64,000 bases of DNA, from NCBI GenBank assembly GCA_030248195.1, contig JASAND010026649.1:1-64000 (forward strand), in the 5' to 3' direction. This DNA is from Trissonchulus latispiculum (taxonomy: Eukaryota; Nematoda; Enoplea; Enoplida; Ironidae). The notes below the pieces were generated by a model that had not been told where the DNA came from, ran no database searches, and saw nothing but the letters and a program-made list of their open reading frames with translations. Below, piece after piece: positions 10,837 to 23,217 of this stretch. The position numbers were made by a program, and so were the translations under genes. Each line of letters starts with the position of its first letter. Positions within the stretch are counted from its first letter, which is position 1.

Positions 10837-12123
10837 AAGTCTGACCAAAAAATGTAGAAAGCAAAATTGTTTTCTTTATATCTCAAAAACGCTTCAAGAT
10901 AGCTACTACAAAGTATATATTTTCTGAACCGGACTGATGAGATCTTTCTTTTAGTGAAAATAAGGTTTCTGAAATTTCCCGTGCGATGTCAAAAGGCGCC
11001 GCTTTTATATGTCCAGGAAGATTGGTACATGGTGCAACCGCGATTTTTATAGGACAATTTTCCTCTTGTCTGAAAGTCCGACACAGCAAATTTCAAGGTT
11101 TTTGGTTGCAAATTGCGTGAGTTATCCGTTGATCTTTTCCGTTTTTTCGGCTTTGACTGGCCACTACTCGTGACTCGCTCAGTGGAAAAATTTTTCGATT
11201 AGATTTTCAGGACCGCCTAGGCGTCAGCTTTGACATGACATATGTGGTATTTCAAAATTTGAAAGTAGACTTATTCGAAAAATACCACTTTTTGACCCAA
11301 AATTTCGGCATACCGATTCTAGCAAACGTGAGTAAAAATAGCACAATCATAAAGTTTAGTCCGAGCTGCATCCAACGATTTAAAGTTTTCGCGGCTACGA
11401 TTTATATTGCGCCAGCAATGAATTTTTAAGCAATTTCCCTTATTTCCGCTGGTTTGTGGCTGTCTTTGATGTTGCCGCCATGACTTCCTGAGCCAGTGTC
11501 AGTACCAAAAATTAGCTGAAATAAGTCAAATTGTTTAAAAATTCATTGCTGGCACAATATAAATCATAGCCGCGAAAACTTTATATCGTTGGATACAGCT
11601 CGGACTGAACTTTTGTATTAATGCTATTTTTACTCACTTTTGCTAAAACAGCTATGCCGAAATTTTGGGTCAAAAAGTGGTATTCTTTGAAAAAATCTAC
11701 TTTCAAATTTTGAAATACCACATATGTCATGTCAAAGCTGACGCCCAGGCGGTGCTGAAATCTAATCGAAAAATTTTTCCACTGAGCAAGTCACGAGTAG
11801 TAGCCAGTCAAAGTCGAAAAAGCGGCAAAGATCAAAGAATAACTCACGCAATTTGCAACCAAAAACGTTGAAATTTGCTGTGTCGGACTTTCAGACAAGA
11901 GGAAAATTTCCCTGTAAAATCGCGGTTGCACCATGTACCAATCTTCCTGGACATATAAAAACGGCGCCCTTTGAAATCTCAGAAAATTTCAGAAAAATAA
12001 TTTAACGAAACGAAAGATCTTATCAGTCCGGTTCAGAAATTGTATACATTGTGGTAGCTATCTTGAAGCGTTTTTGAGATATAAAGAAAACGATTTCGCT
12101 TTCTACATTTTTTGGTCAGACTT
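10837..12123. mobile_element. 1.29 kb foldback element with ~600 bp inverted arms
   Basis: The left end AAGTCTGACCAAAAAATG is mirrored by CATTTTTTGGTCAGACTT at 12123. The arms match through almost the whole length with point differences, and the centre is near 11480. Any target-site duplication is unclear. The interior lacks coding capacity. Confidence 0.85.
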
Positions 12124-13541
12124 TAGTAAGCTCTTATTGATGTGAAATTTACGAATTCGAAAAGATTTGATATGGTTACAGGTGGACAACAACTTAACAA
12201 ACACTGAGAAACATTGAGGCATGACCTTGCACCTTGGCATTCCATAACAAAGTAGAAAACACCAGGGGTCTGGGGGGCGGAACCAAAAGAAATTTCTGGA
12301 AAAAAGGAAAATTGGTACTGGAAACATTTAAAGCTTTAACTCTTGCAAAAGTGAATTTTCTCCCAAAATAATGTTGTGTCTAGCTTGCGTCCCGTTAAAA
12401 TTTGGTTGCGTTCGGATAAGAAACTTTGTGTCGAGACCCACATCTGGACGCTAAAAACCCTGACTGTGGGGCGACTCTATAATTCCGAGCCGTCCTCCCC
12501 CCGCACTTTCACGAACACTGGAATTCGGTTTTGTTTTCTGTATGTTGTGCTGGTTGTATTGCTTGTATTGCTTTACCCTTTTGGCATTAATGTTTGCAGC
12601 TTTGACTTTTCACTTGCTCTTGCCATACGGGTCAATACTGGTCAATGCTGGTCAGTTGGCTAAATTTGTTGTTTAATTCCATGTGATAAAACTTTGTGTT
12701 TTGTTCAATAATGTCATGTCTTGTTTAGATTCTTCTTTAGATTATTCCTCCTTGTCTGGGGAACTTTTTAGGTTATGTTGGAGGCGTGTTGTTTTGGTGT
12801 CCCCTGTTGCTGTCGCCCCTCATGTGCGCCAACTGTTTGTCGTGTGTGTCGTGTAGTTGTTATCATACCTGGGCAGACTTTTTCTCGGACGGGGGGTGGA
12901 AATCCGGTGCGTTTTCCTCGAAACACGTACTGTATGTTTCGGTGCGTAATTTGAGATCACAAGTTTTTATTAAGAGAAACATAACACTCTAGATAGTCGA
13001 TTATCTAGTTACGGCACGCTGCAGCCGTTTAATTATTGAACCAAAAGTTACGGACACCAAACGTAAAACTCACGAAAGTAACTACGGGGGGTCTGGGGGG
13101 CTGAGCCCCCCAGAAGTTGAAGAATTTTTGCAGTTAAGACTCCTCCCAGGAATTAATTTAGAGCATTTCCGCGATCAATTAATGAGGTAAAGTATCACCA
13201 GTTTTTGTTACATATTCGCTTATTCGCTCATTGTATTCGCTTATTCGCTCATTATATTTGCTTATAGCAAACATGGTGCATATTTTCAATTTTTGCAATG
13301 GCTAAATCTGCAAGACTGGCACGCTTCTGCTACAGCTGCCTTTACTCTTATATCAAATATCAGCTTGTGTAATGTTACGGATGAATTAAAACTCCAAAAG
13401 TTTAGAAAACGCATAAAGCCACGAATCGCGATCTGAATTAGAGTGGTAGTTGTTTGTGCTCTTTGAAATCTGCTGTTCAGAAATCAGAATGCAGTGTGTG
13501 AACGTCCAAGCAAATGTTGTATTTATTGTTGATCTTGTGAA
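12124..13541. other. Non-coding stretch, little recognised
   Basis: It contains two copies of the GC hairpin motif (12264-12282 and 13086-13112) and otherwise ordinary AT-rich sequence. The short open frames have no recognisable domain. Confidence 0.5.
13086..13137 (+). repeat. GC hairpin motif with AGTTGAAGAATTTTT tail
   Basis: GGGGGGTCTGGGGGGCTG pairs with the GAGCCCCCCAG that follows, and AAGTTGAAGAATTTTTGCAG comes next. The tail matches the one at 10030-10051, so the hairpin and tail travel together. Confidence 0.7.
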
Positions 13542-13622
13542 TACCAGAGTTGCCAGCCGGTTCAAATCGCCCAAAAAAATTTACTAATAGGGACATAGGT
13601 TCTGGCGTGGTTAAGGAACAAG

Positions 13623-13766
13623 GTTAAAAATAGTGTTAGGATGCGGATGAACAGCGCAAGAAGAGAATAGGAACTCAGTGGAATATAGGTGCAGGAAATA
13701 AGGTTAAAAATAGCGTTCTAGTCCGCATAAATAATGCCAGAATAGGATAGGAACCCAGTGGAATAC
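13623..13766. repeat. ~77 bp diverged tandem duplication
   Basis: 'AGGTTAAAAATAGTGTT..AGGAACTCAGTGGAATA' recurs as 'AGGTTAAAAATAGCGTT..AGGAACCCAGTGGAATA' immediately downstream. Confidence 0.7.
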
Positions 13767-16700
13767 GAGCTAATAAGGATTGATCAGAGTATTAACAAAT
13801 AACGGAGAGGTCGTTACCACTCCAGGGTCAGTAATAGGCCCAGGCCTCCTGTTGTTTGAAAATGGTTCAAAATTTCATTTAAAGTGAACTAATACTAGCA
13901 CAGAGGAAAGTTTATTAAGCCTGCCACTTAAAAAGTAGCGAATTATTACAGAGAATGCTGTTAAAAGATGACTTACACGGTTATATGTTGAAAGATGGGT
14001 CACTAAAACGTAGTTATTCGTAGCTAGGTGCATGAAATTAGGTCCAGGAACATCAATGAGTGTTATTGAGGCCTAATTAGCGGTGATTAGGTAATAATTA
14101 ACGAAATTGAAAGATTTTTGGTAAAAATATAACTTAGGCTCATCTGAAAGGCAATTTTTTCCTGGTTCTAAAAATCCAAACCCGGTTTTTTAACTCCCAA
14201 TATTGCGAAAGATATGGGTCAAAATAGTTTTGTGAAGTTACATTTTAATTTTTTAATTTTGACCTTACGTAAACTTTGTAAAAGAACGTAACGACCACGT
14301 GTTGTTACGTTCATTCGTTCTTACGTTCATTCTTGGGCTTCTGTTGGCCCTCACCCAGCAAAGACTTGCCTTGCAGAAGGAGACTTAGTACACACCTTAT
14401 TTGTGAAAATAGGTTCGGAGGGGGCATAACCCTCTCCCAAATTATTAAAATAAAAAGAAATTAAGTGATCGTAGGTAGTTTCGTACGTAGATTATTAATA
14501 CTTAGTTATAATTAGTTAGAAAATTTCGTAGCTCTTTGTATGCACTAGTTTTGCGCAACAATTGCCCTCCTGTTTCTTACGGTTGGGACTTCCAGCTCTA
14601 GTGAGGGAGAGCAATTGTCGCTGAGATTAACAAAGCGGCCTCCCTTATTCTCGGCCGAAAGATTGTACCCAAAAGGAAGAGAAAGGGGCCTGTGAACAAG
14701 GGAGCTCCTAAAAATAATAAAAACTAAAATTTACAAAAAAATACGCCCAAAGTGGCACTTAGTAACTAATTTTTCATAACGGGCCCCGAGAGGCCATTAT
14801 TTTGTATCATTTTGTTTTTCATTTCGTGGAAATTAATTTTTTATCAGAAACTTTCTCCTTTGGTTACCATTATTAACCAAACAGTCTGGAAAGTTTCTGG
14901 AAATTCAGCGCTGGAAATCTATCACACAAAGGGGTCATAACTCCAGACCCCCCATAAATCTCCATCCCGGTGGGCCAGGCGTGCAAACAGCCCACGTCGG
15001 GTCTGCGTTCACAAAGGGGATTTCCAGAAGAGTCTGGAAATCCCGTTCGCTTCAAAGAGACCGGCAACAGGCGTGAGGTCGGCTCACTGGAAATTCAAAA
15101 TTTCCAGTCAGTCTTTGCTTCAGCTCCGGCCGAGAGCGGCCGTGTATCCCCCCTTTCTCTAAGTGCGTCTCTTGGTGTGCCAGCGTTTTGGCCGGAGAAT
15201 CCCCAACGCACTTCTCCCTCCCATAGGACCACGAGTTAGGACCTCTTCTGGCCCACACAGGTCAGAGGAGATGATTTGAGTGAACACGAAGCAAACGCCA
15301 ACACGGTCTAGGGCCATATGAGCGCATTATGCTCGGCCAGTCGCACGAGGAACGCAATTTTTCTAGGTTTTAGAACGCCTTTTTCGGCCTATTTTTTACC
15401 TTTGGTTTTTTTGACCTTCGGGCCTTAAATTCCAATCAAAATCGTAGCCCTTTTGGCTAATCACTAATTGAAAATCAGCGAGCCCTCGTGGCCAGTGTGT
15501 TTCATTTTTAACCAGCGAGCCGTCGTGGCCAGTTACTTTTTTACACTTTTGGGGTTTCTGTTAATAATGACGGGATTTTGAGTGGGGACCCACCCTTGAG
15601 TCGTGTTAGGAGGTCCCTTGGTTACGACCTCATGGTAAATCTGAGTTACAGTAGGAACAGTTTCTCCCCACAGCCGGCAGTTAGGAATTGCCGGCCGTAT
15701 TTGTGAAGATAGGCGCCACTGAAGCTAAAAATATTGTCTGTAACTGTGAAGTGTCATTTGTGTAGGTCGGCTACCCAAAACTGATAGGAATTAAAACTCA
15801 GAAATTACTTTAAATACTAATTATTCAGTTCTTTTAAGGGGAATGGCCGGCTTCCCCACAGTTAATCTAACGAAGCTGTCCTTAGCGGAACTGATTGTTG
15901 TTGTTTAGTAATAATTGCCGAGCAATTATTACTCGTCTAGCTTTCCAGCAAAATCGTCAAAGTTCCAAAGTTTTCAGTCTCAGTCAAAATTACAAAACTT
16001 ACAAATTTTGGGCTCCAGACGGAGACCTGTTAATCCCAAACTACGACAAAAGGTGCATACAAAGAATAGATAGATTTAGGTAGGAGATTTCTAGGATTTG
16101 TGATGTATTATTCAGCTGTTTGTGTAATTGTTGGCGTGATTGTGACAATGATTGTGTGAATGTGAATCCTAAATTTACGTAATTGGCTTCTTGGGTAAAT
16201 TCCTTATGGATTATGAGGTTCCAAGGTTAGCCCTTTTTAGAGTGTGAATTCTGAATCAAAACTGCGTGACTGTGAGGGTGAATGAGGGCATACCATGTAA
16301 ACTCCCTTTGTCTGATAAGGGTCTTGGAAACGCCAGGATGAATGCGTAATTACTCAGATATTAGGCAGGAACTGGGCCAAATTGAGTAGCAATTTGGTCC
16401 CTAATCGAGAATAATTAGGGATTTATTTCGTCCACGACCTAGACGTATGCTTGATGTGAGATTGCCAGTTTTTGGAGTGAATGTAGTTAGAAGTTTTGTC
16501 TGCATATTGTTCTGTTCGACGGTTAAGGCAGATTCTGCAGCCTAGGGTCACGGGGACCCAGTATTAGGCCCGCAGATCTGGTGGATTTCCGGTCATCCGT
16601 GTAGGCTGCCCTGCGATTAGGGGACGGATGAGCCGCAATCATGAAATCCGGAACTAACAGGATTTGAATGGTAATTACTGCATAGAATAACCAGAAGTTC

Positions 16701-16976
16701 ACAACAACTAAACATTTCACGGCAGATGTCCGATTAGCGGACTAAAAGGTTATTTGGTTACAATTCTGGGAAGCGGTTCTAAAAGTGTGTCGTATTGTTA
16801 CATTGTTAGCTAGAAAAGTGTCACTCTGTGTAGCTTTAGTTAGAAATAAGAGTACCTATTATCTTGCTTAGAATAGTTGCTAGTTAGGGTTTGTAGCGTT
16901 AATTACTTAAGTCATGTCGGTTATAATGTTCAGTTTTGCAACACAAAAGAATAATCCAAGCTAAGCAAACGAATTA

Positions 16977-17048
16977 AACCCGTGCTGAGATTCGAACTCA
17001 GGACCGCCGAATTCGGGGTCCGGTACTCAGCCAGTGAGCTACACGGGT
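16977..17048 (-). tRNA. tRNA-like cloverleaf, apparent anticodon CCG
   Basis: Read on the minus strand, 72 nt fold as a full cloverleaf. The acceptor is ACCCGTG/CACGGGT, the D stem GCTC/GAGT, the anticodon stem CCGGA/TTCGG with loop CCCCGAA, and the T arm CTGAG-TTCGAAT-CTCAG. A-box (TAGCTCACTGG) and B-box sequences are intact. The base at position 33 is C rather than the near-universal U, and I see no strong T-run right after the 3' end. A pseudogene or SINE head is as likely as an arginine tRNA gene. Confidence 0.6.
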
Positions 17049-17189
17049 TATGTTTAGAACTAGTTCAAGCCCACCTATATATGAAAGCAATTTGGCAACT
17101 TAGCACGTGTGCAGTTGAGCTACTGCACTGTATGTGTAAATCACGCATATGTGAAGGTAAACTTTAATCACGAATTTCTCACTAACACC

Positions 17190-17490
17190 TGGACGGTTTG
17201 AGCTGTTTCAAAAAAGGAAAATGTTCAGCTCTCCAAACCCTACAAAATGATATAACTTTCAACCCAATTATTCTTCATTAACTAATTAACACAAGCAAGT
17301 CAACATTAACACTGGAGTGTTAAGTCTGCGCAGAGTCCAATCTGCGCAGGTATTAATTAATTTCAATTAGAATTTTCTCACTACTGAATATTTTTTGGTA
17401 CTGTAAGCGTAAAAAATGTCCAGTTTTTCAAGCTCTACAAGAATATGTAACTTTCGCCCAAATTCGTGTTCATCAAAATTTTGCTAATTT
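17190..17490. repeat. Diverged duplication inside non-coding block
   Basis: 'AAATGTTCAGCTCTCCAAACC..ATAACTTTCAACCCAATT' near 17218 is echoed by 'AAATGTCCAGTTTTTCAAGC..GTAACTTTCGCCCAAATT' near 17415. The spacing is about 195 bp. Confidence 0.5.
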
Positions 17491-18527
17491 ATATACTGAT
17501 TTTGCACGAGTACTGATATGTGCTCGTGTGAAAGGGTGGTTGTACGTGCGACTTCCACTTGGCTGGCTGCTGGGGTTGCCAGCGCCGGATCGAATAGCGG
17601 TTCGGTACGTCCCCTGTTAGGGCACTAGGATAGGTGGGAAGTAGATTTAGAAGTAGAAGTAATTCGGTAGGTCGGTAAGTAGGGACTGCGTAGAATGGCT
17701 GCTGAGACAGTGAGTGAGTTTTTGCATTTAAAAAAGTTAAACGTTAAAACTAATTATATGCAGAAAACTCACTCACAAAGCAGCATATTAATTTATTTTA
17801 TTAGTGTAAGTAGGAAAACTGTTTAATCATAGAATTCCAAGTCAACCAACCAGCAGTATTAACTCTTAGTTAGCATTACGTAAGGTTTCAGTAATTTAAT
17901 GTACATAGGTAGGTAGGTAGTAGCTAGGTTAACTGTAGTAAATGACAAGTATCTAACCATCTTCCAACATTAGGAATTCATCTAAAAACGCCAAGTTTTG
18001 TGCATATTTAAGATTAGCAGCAAATCAATGAAATTGGGCCAGAACCAGGCCAGAAATACAAGTTTTGTTCTGTCATTTAGTCAGTTCAAGCGAACCTGTG
18101 AACTTCTGTCAGAATCCGTTTGTATTAATCTAAGACGGGCCAGACGGCCCGGTTTGTGCAAGAAAAGGAAGGAAACTAGCAAGGTTTCCAAAAATTGTGT
18201 GAATAGCGAAGTTTATACGTTTTTTAAGAATTGTGTCGTCCAATTACAAGTTCGTTAAGACCTGATTTGGGTCCACAAGAGAGAGAGAGAGAGAGCATCA
18301 CGAATCGTTTTGGTTGCACACAGAATTACATCAAGTTTAATCAAAATCAACAACTGGTAATCTAAATTGGCCAAGAAAGCCTGTTTTGCGACAAGAAATT
18401 ACTAAGAACGGTTAATTTCGTAAAAAGGGCAATGGCCAATGGTTTTGTTTCATTTCGTCATTTTACAAGTTCAAATAGGGCCCAAAATGCACATTTTGGG
18501 CCAGGAAAGCTAAAGAACGAGTAATGG

Positions 18528-18553
18528 TTGCTGGGTTCGATTCCCGCACCATG
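18528..18553 (+). other. tRNA B-box-like / T-arm-like sequence
   Basis: GGGTTCGATTCCCGCACC matches a tRNA T arm and 3' acceptor. On the minus strand it begins TGGTGCGGGAATCGAACCC, the form of an LTR-element primer-binding site, and the bases just before end in CA. I could not find matching LTRs, so the role is open. Confidence 0.35.
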
Positions 18554-19606
18554 ACCTTGTACTAATGGGTTTTAACCCATTTGATTCAGGTGCGGAAAGA
18601 AGCCCTGTCCTGCCGAAATTTGCATCCGAGATTCCAGTACGGTGGACCCAGTTCAGAACCTTGATTCAGTCAGATTGTTGGTATCAGTATTATATTGTCC
18701 GGAGAAGGACCTAGTCAATTTGGAAGCGATTATCAGTGTATTGTATCAGTCCGAGTCAGTCTAGCGAAGGTACATTAGAAGCTAAATGATCTTGTAGAGT
18801 GAACTACGGCAGAGACAGCGACAGACCAAACCTGATCAAGTTGGGGAAGCCGATTAACCTATACAGAGCGATCTTTCATTGACTCCTAAGCCAAAAAACA
18901 GCCTTAACCCATTTTAAATCGAAATGTCAATCTCCTGCATTCTAAAGTCCAAAAGCATCACCCCGGCCCTCTTGCTCTGATTCCTGTCCAGAACATCAGA
19001 AGACCATTATTGTATAACTGTATTAATATAGACCAAATTAGGAATAAGTAAGGAAGGACCTCCCCAACTCCCATCTGTTTCGAGTCAGCCTCAAATTTCT
19101 GTCTCACATAGCATCCCTGAACTGAGTGTCGGAGCGAAAGCGGTGACCGACTTTCGGGGGCTCACCCAAAGACCGTCCCTAGGTTAATAATTAGTAACTT
19201 AGTTTATTGTGACACTAGTTTGACAGTCCTATTGTAAGGGGACGTATAAAGAGTAACAAAGCACAAGCATATAGGGTAACACACAGCATATAGGGAACTT
19301 GAGGTGGAAAGAGTTAAGTAGAGTAGAAGGGTGTAAAAGGCGTTAAGAGTATCGACCTTGTCCCTATTACCTAGTCAAAGTTTGTAATATTATTCCAGAC
19401 CGGAATAATATTAATAATAACCTAAGAAGGGTAAATATCTGGCAACTCTGGTACGCTAAATTTGTACTGTACCGTAGTATATTATATCTTAACCGTTGGT
19501 ATTGTAGTAGCTATCACTTTGAACGCGCAAATTGTACTAATCATAATTGTACTGTCCTCATTAAATCATCTGTGTGTTAGTTACCGAGTCTTATTATAAG
19601 CGATAA

Positions 19607-19818
19607 AGGCGTGTTTGCCTGTAAATACGGTGCGTTTACCGTCGAGTCGATTCTCAAGCAAACAAAGGCGCGTTTGCCTTCAATTACGGTGCGTTTACCG
19701 TCCAGCCATCCATTCACAGGAATCCAGGACAAACTCATCACAAGTAAGTTCAGCCCGAAGATCCAGTGAGGAACAACTCATCAAGTTCAGCCCGAAGATC
19801 CAGTGAGGAACAATTCAT
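19607..19818. repeat. Two short tandem duplications (57 bp and 37 bp)
   Basis: 'GGCGYGTTTGCCT..TACGGTGCGTTTACCGTC' occurs at 19607-19645 and 19664-19702. 'AAGTTCAGCCCGAAGATCCA' plus 'GTGAGGAACAA' occurs at about 19745 and again 37 bp later. The open frames here follow the repeats and are not a recognised protein. Confidence 0.8.
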
Positions 19819-20556
19819 CCCAAATCCAGTGCTGTCTGCGAGAAGCAAGTGCTGACCCCGCTTGCTGCCCAATTGAAAATCAGGAGCCTCAAACGAACTC
19901 ACAGACAAGGACCCCTACCAAGGTTGGCTGCAGAGAATCTCTGATTCTGGAACACCACCTTTCAGAGATCTGGTGCTTAAGTCTGTTTTATTGCGATCAG
20001 ACGTGCTGACCTTCCGTGTAATTGGAAGACTAATCGAAAGTGTAAAGGTTTAGAGCAGGTCGTGTCTTGGATCTTGCTCATTTCATTACACTTGTTAGCT
20101 ATCGTAGCAATCAGCACGAATGAGTACGAATACAGACAGGCAGGCGGGGTGTAGGGGCGCAGCCTCCAGTAGAAAATGTTTAAAAATATCACGTTTAAAT
20201 CAATTTTTCCAGCAACTTCTGCACAATGTTTTCGTTGAAGCTTAAATCTGACAGTGTCAGGCTTGCGTCAGAGCGATTATTATTAGCGTCACACGAAAAC
20301 CAAGTACTACATGAAGGACCCCCTGACGTAAAAACATTATTGAAAACCATGGGAACAAAGTGGGGGTCTGGGGACGGTAGCCCCCAGCTAAAACCTAAAT
20401 CTTTTTGAAATAGGAAAGGCTTGATTTATTCAGTGCACTTTAACAAACATTTTCTAAATTTTTCCTATGCATTTTGTTGTGTAAATTTAGTTTTCACTGT
20501 GCAAACTAAATTTGTTGTCTAAGTATTCAGTGTCTGACCCAAAACCCATAAGTCCA

Positions 20557-20775
20557 TATCCGGTGCGTTAGAGGCCAAATCCGGCGCGTTTGAGGTCGAA
20601 TCCGGTAAGTCGGTAGGCCAAATTCGGTGCGTCAGAGGCCGAATTCGGTGCGTCATAGGCCGAATCCGGTGCGTCATAGGCCGAATCCGGTGTGTCGGTA
20701 GGCCAAATTCGGTGCGTCATAGGCCGAATCCGGTGCGTTGGTAAGTTAAATTCGGTGTGTGCTTGCATGCTAACA
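20557..20775. repeat. ~21 bp minisatellite AGGCCGAATCCGGTGCGTCAT
   Basis: About ten imperfect units built on AGGCCGAATCCGGTGCGTC lie head to tail, with variants such as CGGTAGGCCAAATTCGG. The minus-strand open frame across it, with repeated 'APDSAYD'-like peptides, is a product of the tandem repeat. Confidence 0.9.
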
Positions 20776-23217
20776 AATTTGGTGTGTTGACAAGTCAAAA
20801 CTGTGTGGAGATGGAGAATCTAATTTGTGCAAACAGATGCGTAAGTAAATCAAATTTGGCTCCGAGTCCAAATCTTCGAAAACTCACGTAGGTATCATTC
20901 TGGTGCCTCAATTCTTCCAAGAAATCATATAGGTATCATTTCGGTGCGTATATGAGACCCCACCCCCCATTTCCCAGGTGTGGTTGTTATAGTTGGTGGG
21001 GATAGTTTCCCTTGTGAATTGGTCAGGGGCAATGGTTGCAGAATTTGAATTTGTTGAATTTGGTTGCAAAATGCAATGCTAAAAGTTGGTAGTGTGCATA
21101 GTGGCACGAATATCTGGCCTGAAACGTCAACGCTTATATCCGATTTGTTTTTCTTATCCTCGTTTTATCTTAAACATTTAATTTTGATTGCACAATCGAA
21201 CATTCTAGCGTTTAAAATCTTTTCAATCTCTCTTCCCAATTCGGTATACACGCCGTGCCGGGGCAGGCAACGGCAAGATGAGGTTTTTTTGTAAAATATG
21301 GGATATATTGTTGCTAAGCTTAAGCATATGACTGACTTTGAATTAAAGAGCAATATTTTATGAATAATCAAGCTAAAATTATTGTTGCGTATTTGTATGG
21401 CTTAGTATGACTCATATACGTGAAGTAGTTCAGAATGGCGGGCCAGAGTTAATTGGGGTTGTTACACGAAGTGGGTAGGTCGGTTGTGAGATGGGAACAT
21501 TCTTTGTCATTTTTACTGTTCACTTTGAGCTGATTTAATCTACTTCGTAACTTCGTAAGTTGGATTTAGATACATTTTCGACTGATGTACCCTTATTTGG
21601 ATACTTGAATAAATAACCGTGCGTGTATAGTCCGCCTCATCTTACCGAATCAGCCTCAACACTATCTAGTCTAATAAACAGAGCCAATCAACTTTATTTG
21701 ACGTTAGGACATCACACACCTATGACGAGAACTTGCAACTATATGTTCTGACATAACGTAAATCTAGCACCAGTGTTTCATACCCGACATTTTCTGGAAT
21801 TTTGATTTGACCAGGTGTGGCTGTGCAAAAACTGGAGGTATTGGCTCGGAGGGAGTTGGCCCAAAACTTGCCAAAAAATTTCGATCTTTCTCACTTCATC
21901 CCCCTAAAACTCGATAAGCACCAGGGACTGACCCTTGCTCCGGAAATATCGTAGTCGTCTTTGTTTATTACGTTATTTTTTAAATTCACACACTCATTAC
22001 ATAGCTGCAATCCTAATTTTTCGTTTCTTTTTAGAGTGTTTCCAAATAGTTCTAAATTTATTTACGACGGTGTTCATATGAGTATATTTTGAAATCCTTA
22101 TTTGATGAAATTATTGGTCCGAGTAGGGCAATGTTAAGTTCTCATCAATGGCTTGACCAACTGACCCTTGGTCAAGCCAAGCAATAACTTTTGACGTTTT
22201 CTAATTTTTTCTAATTTTGTAAAAGCTTGTCTAAAGGAGGGGTAAATCCATCCAGACTTATTTTGAAATAGTCAGACAGTGAAAAAAGTATTTACTAAGT
22301 TATTAGGACCTCAAGTTCGCACACTCTTACGTTGGCAGCTTTAGTTTCTTTTTCTTGAGTGTTTCCAAATAATAATACATCGAAAGATTATTTTTATTGT
22401 TATTCCACCTTCCTTGATCAAAAACTGCAATGCTAGGTTTAATGGGCAAGTAAAGTTGAAGAATATATTCTTAACGTAATTCAGAAAGCCTAGTGCATGG
22501 GAGGCAGCAATATTCACCCACAATTTATTGATGAATAAAGTAGCACACTATTTTTTGCATTTATCAAAATATTTGCCTAGCTTGCAGAAACTTCTGGTTC
22601 CTGAAATCACACAAACGTAGCAGAGGTAAATTCATCATACCTCATCTTCGGTTTTTAGTTTGTTTGCTAGTGCGTCTTCGCTGTAAACAGTGCAACTCAT
22701 GATGACGTGTTGACACTAATGATTTTAGGAATCTTTTGCCTGTAGTGAAAACTTTACTTAAGCGTACTTAGATTAACAGGTCAAAAGAGGACGTAGGAAG
22801 GAAACGGTATCCTGAAGTTGCTCAGCAACTAATGGGATTTAGACTTGCAGCGACCTATGGTCCATTTTGTTTCGCTTTCTTCGTTCAGTCAGTGGTGGAC
22901 AAAATAGCTGTTTAATGTTTTCGAGAAATTTGTTCAAATTTTGCTTTTGTCTTCATGCTATCGGTAAGAATATTGGTAAGATCAAATGTAGAACACACAA
23001 AAAGCCTAATCTCCGTCGAGCTGCTTATTTGTCCTACTTGGAACTGCAAGTACGAGCTCTGATTCAGCTGTGTAGACCGTATTATGGCAATATTTCTAGA
23101 TTTCCATTCTGAAATTATTAAAAAGTTGGTGTTATCTTGGTAAACGTTCAAACTAAAATTGTTCTATGAGTACGGCCAGACTGCAGAGTGGAGATCAGCT
23201 AATAGTTCAAGTACTGG
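20776..23217. other. AT-rich stretch without recognised gene
   Basis: No domain is recognisable in any of the short open frames. It contains one perfect 11 bp hairpin, GGCTTGACCAA-N7-TTGGTCAAGCC, at 22150-22178. Confidence 0.5.

Larger units (their letters stand above)
13542..19453. mobile_element. 5.9 kb non-coding block bounded by short inverted repeats
   Basis: TACCAGAGTTGCCAG at 13542-13556 is mirrored by CTGGCAACTCTGGTA at 19439-19453. CAGAGTTGCCAG resembles hAT-type ends, but I see no convincing 8 bp target duplication. The interior has no transposase or reverse transcriptase. It holds a ~77 bp tandem duplication (13623-13765), tRNA-like sequences and a purine tract near 14670. It could be a large non-autonomous element, or a chance pairing of ends. 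Confidence 0.35.

Noticed and set aside
20557..20775. CRISPR-like array
   Set aside because: The repeats are head to tail without unique spacers, and the DNA is nuclear eukaryotic.
20568..20798. Minus-strand frame with repeated 'DAPDSAYD' peptides
   Set aside because: A direct translation of the 21 bp minisatellite; no flanking exon signals.
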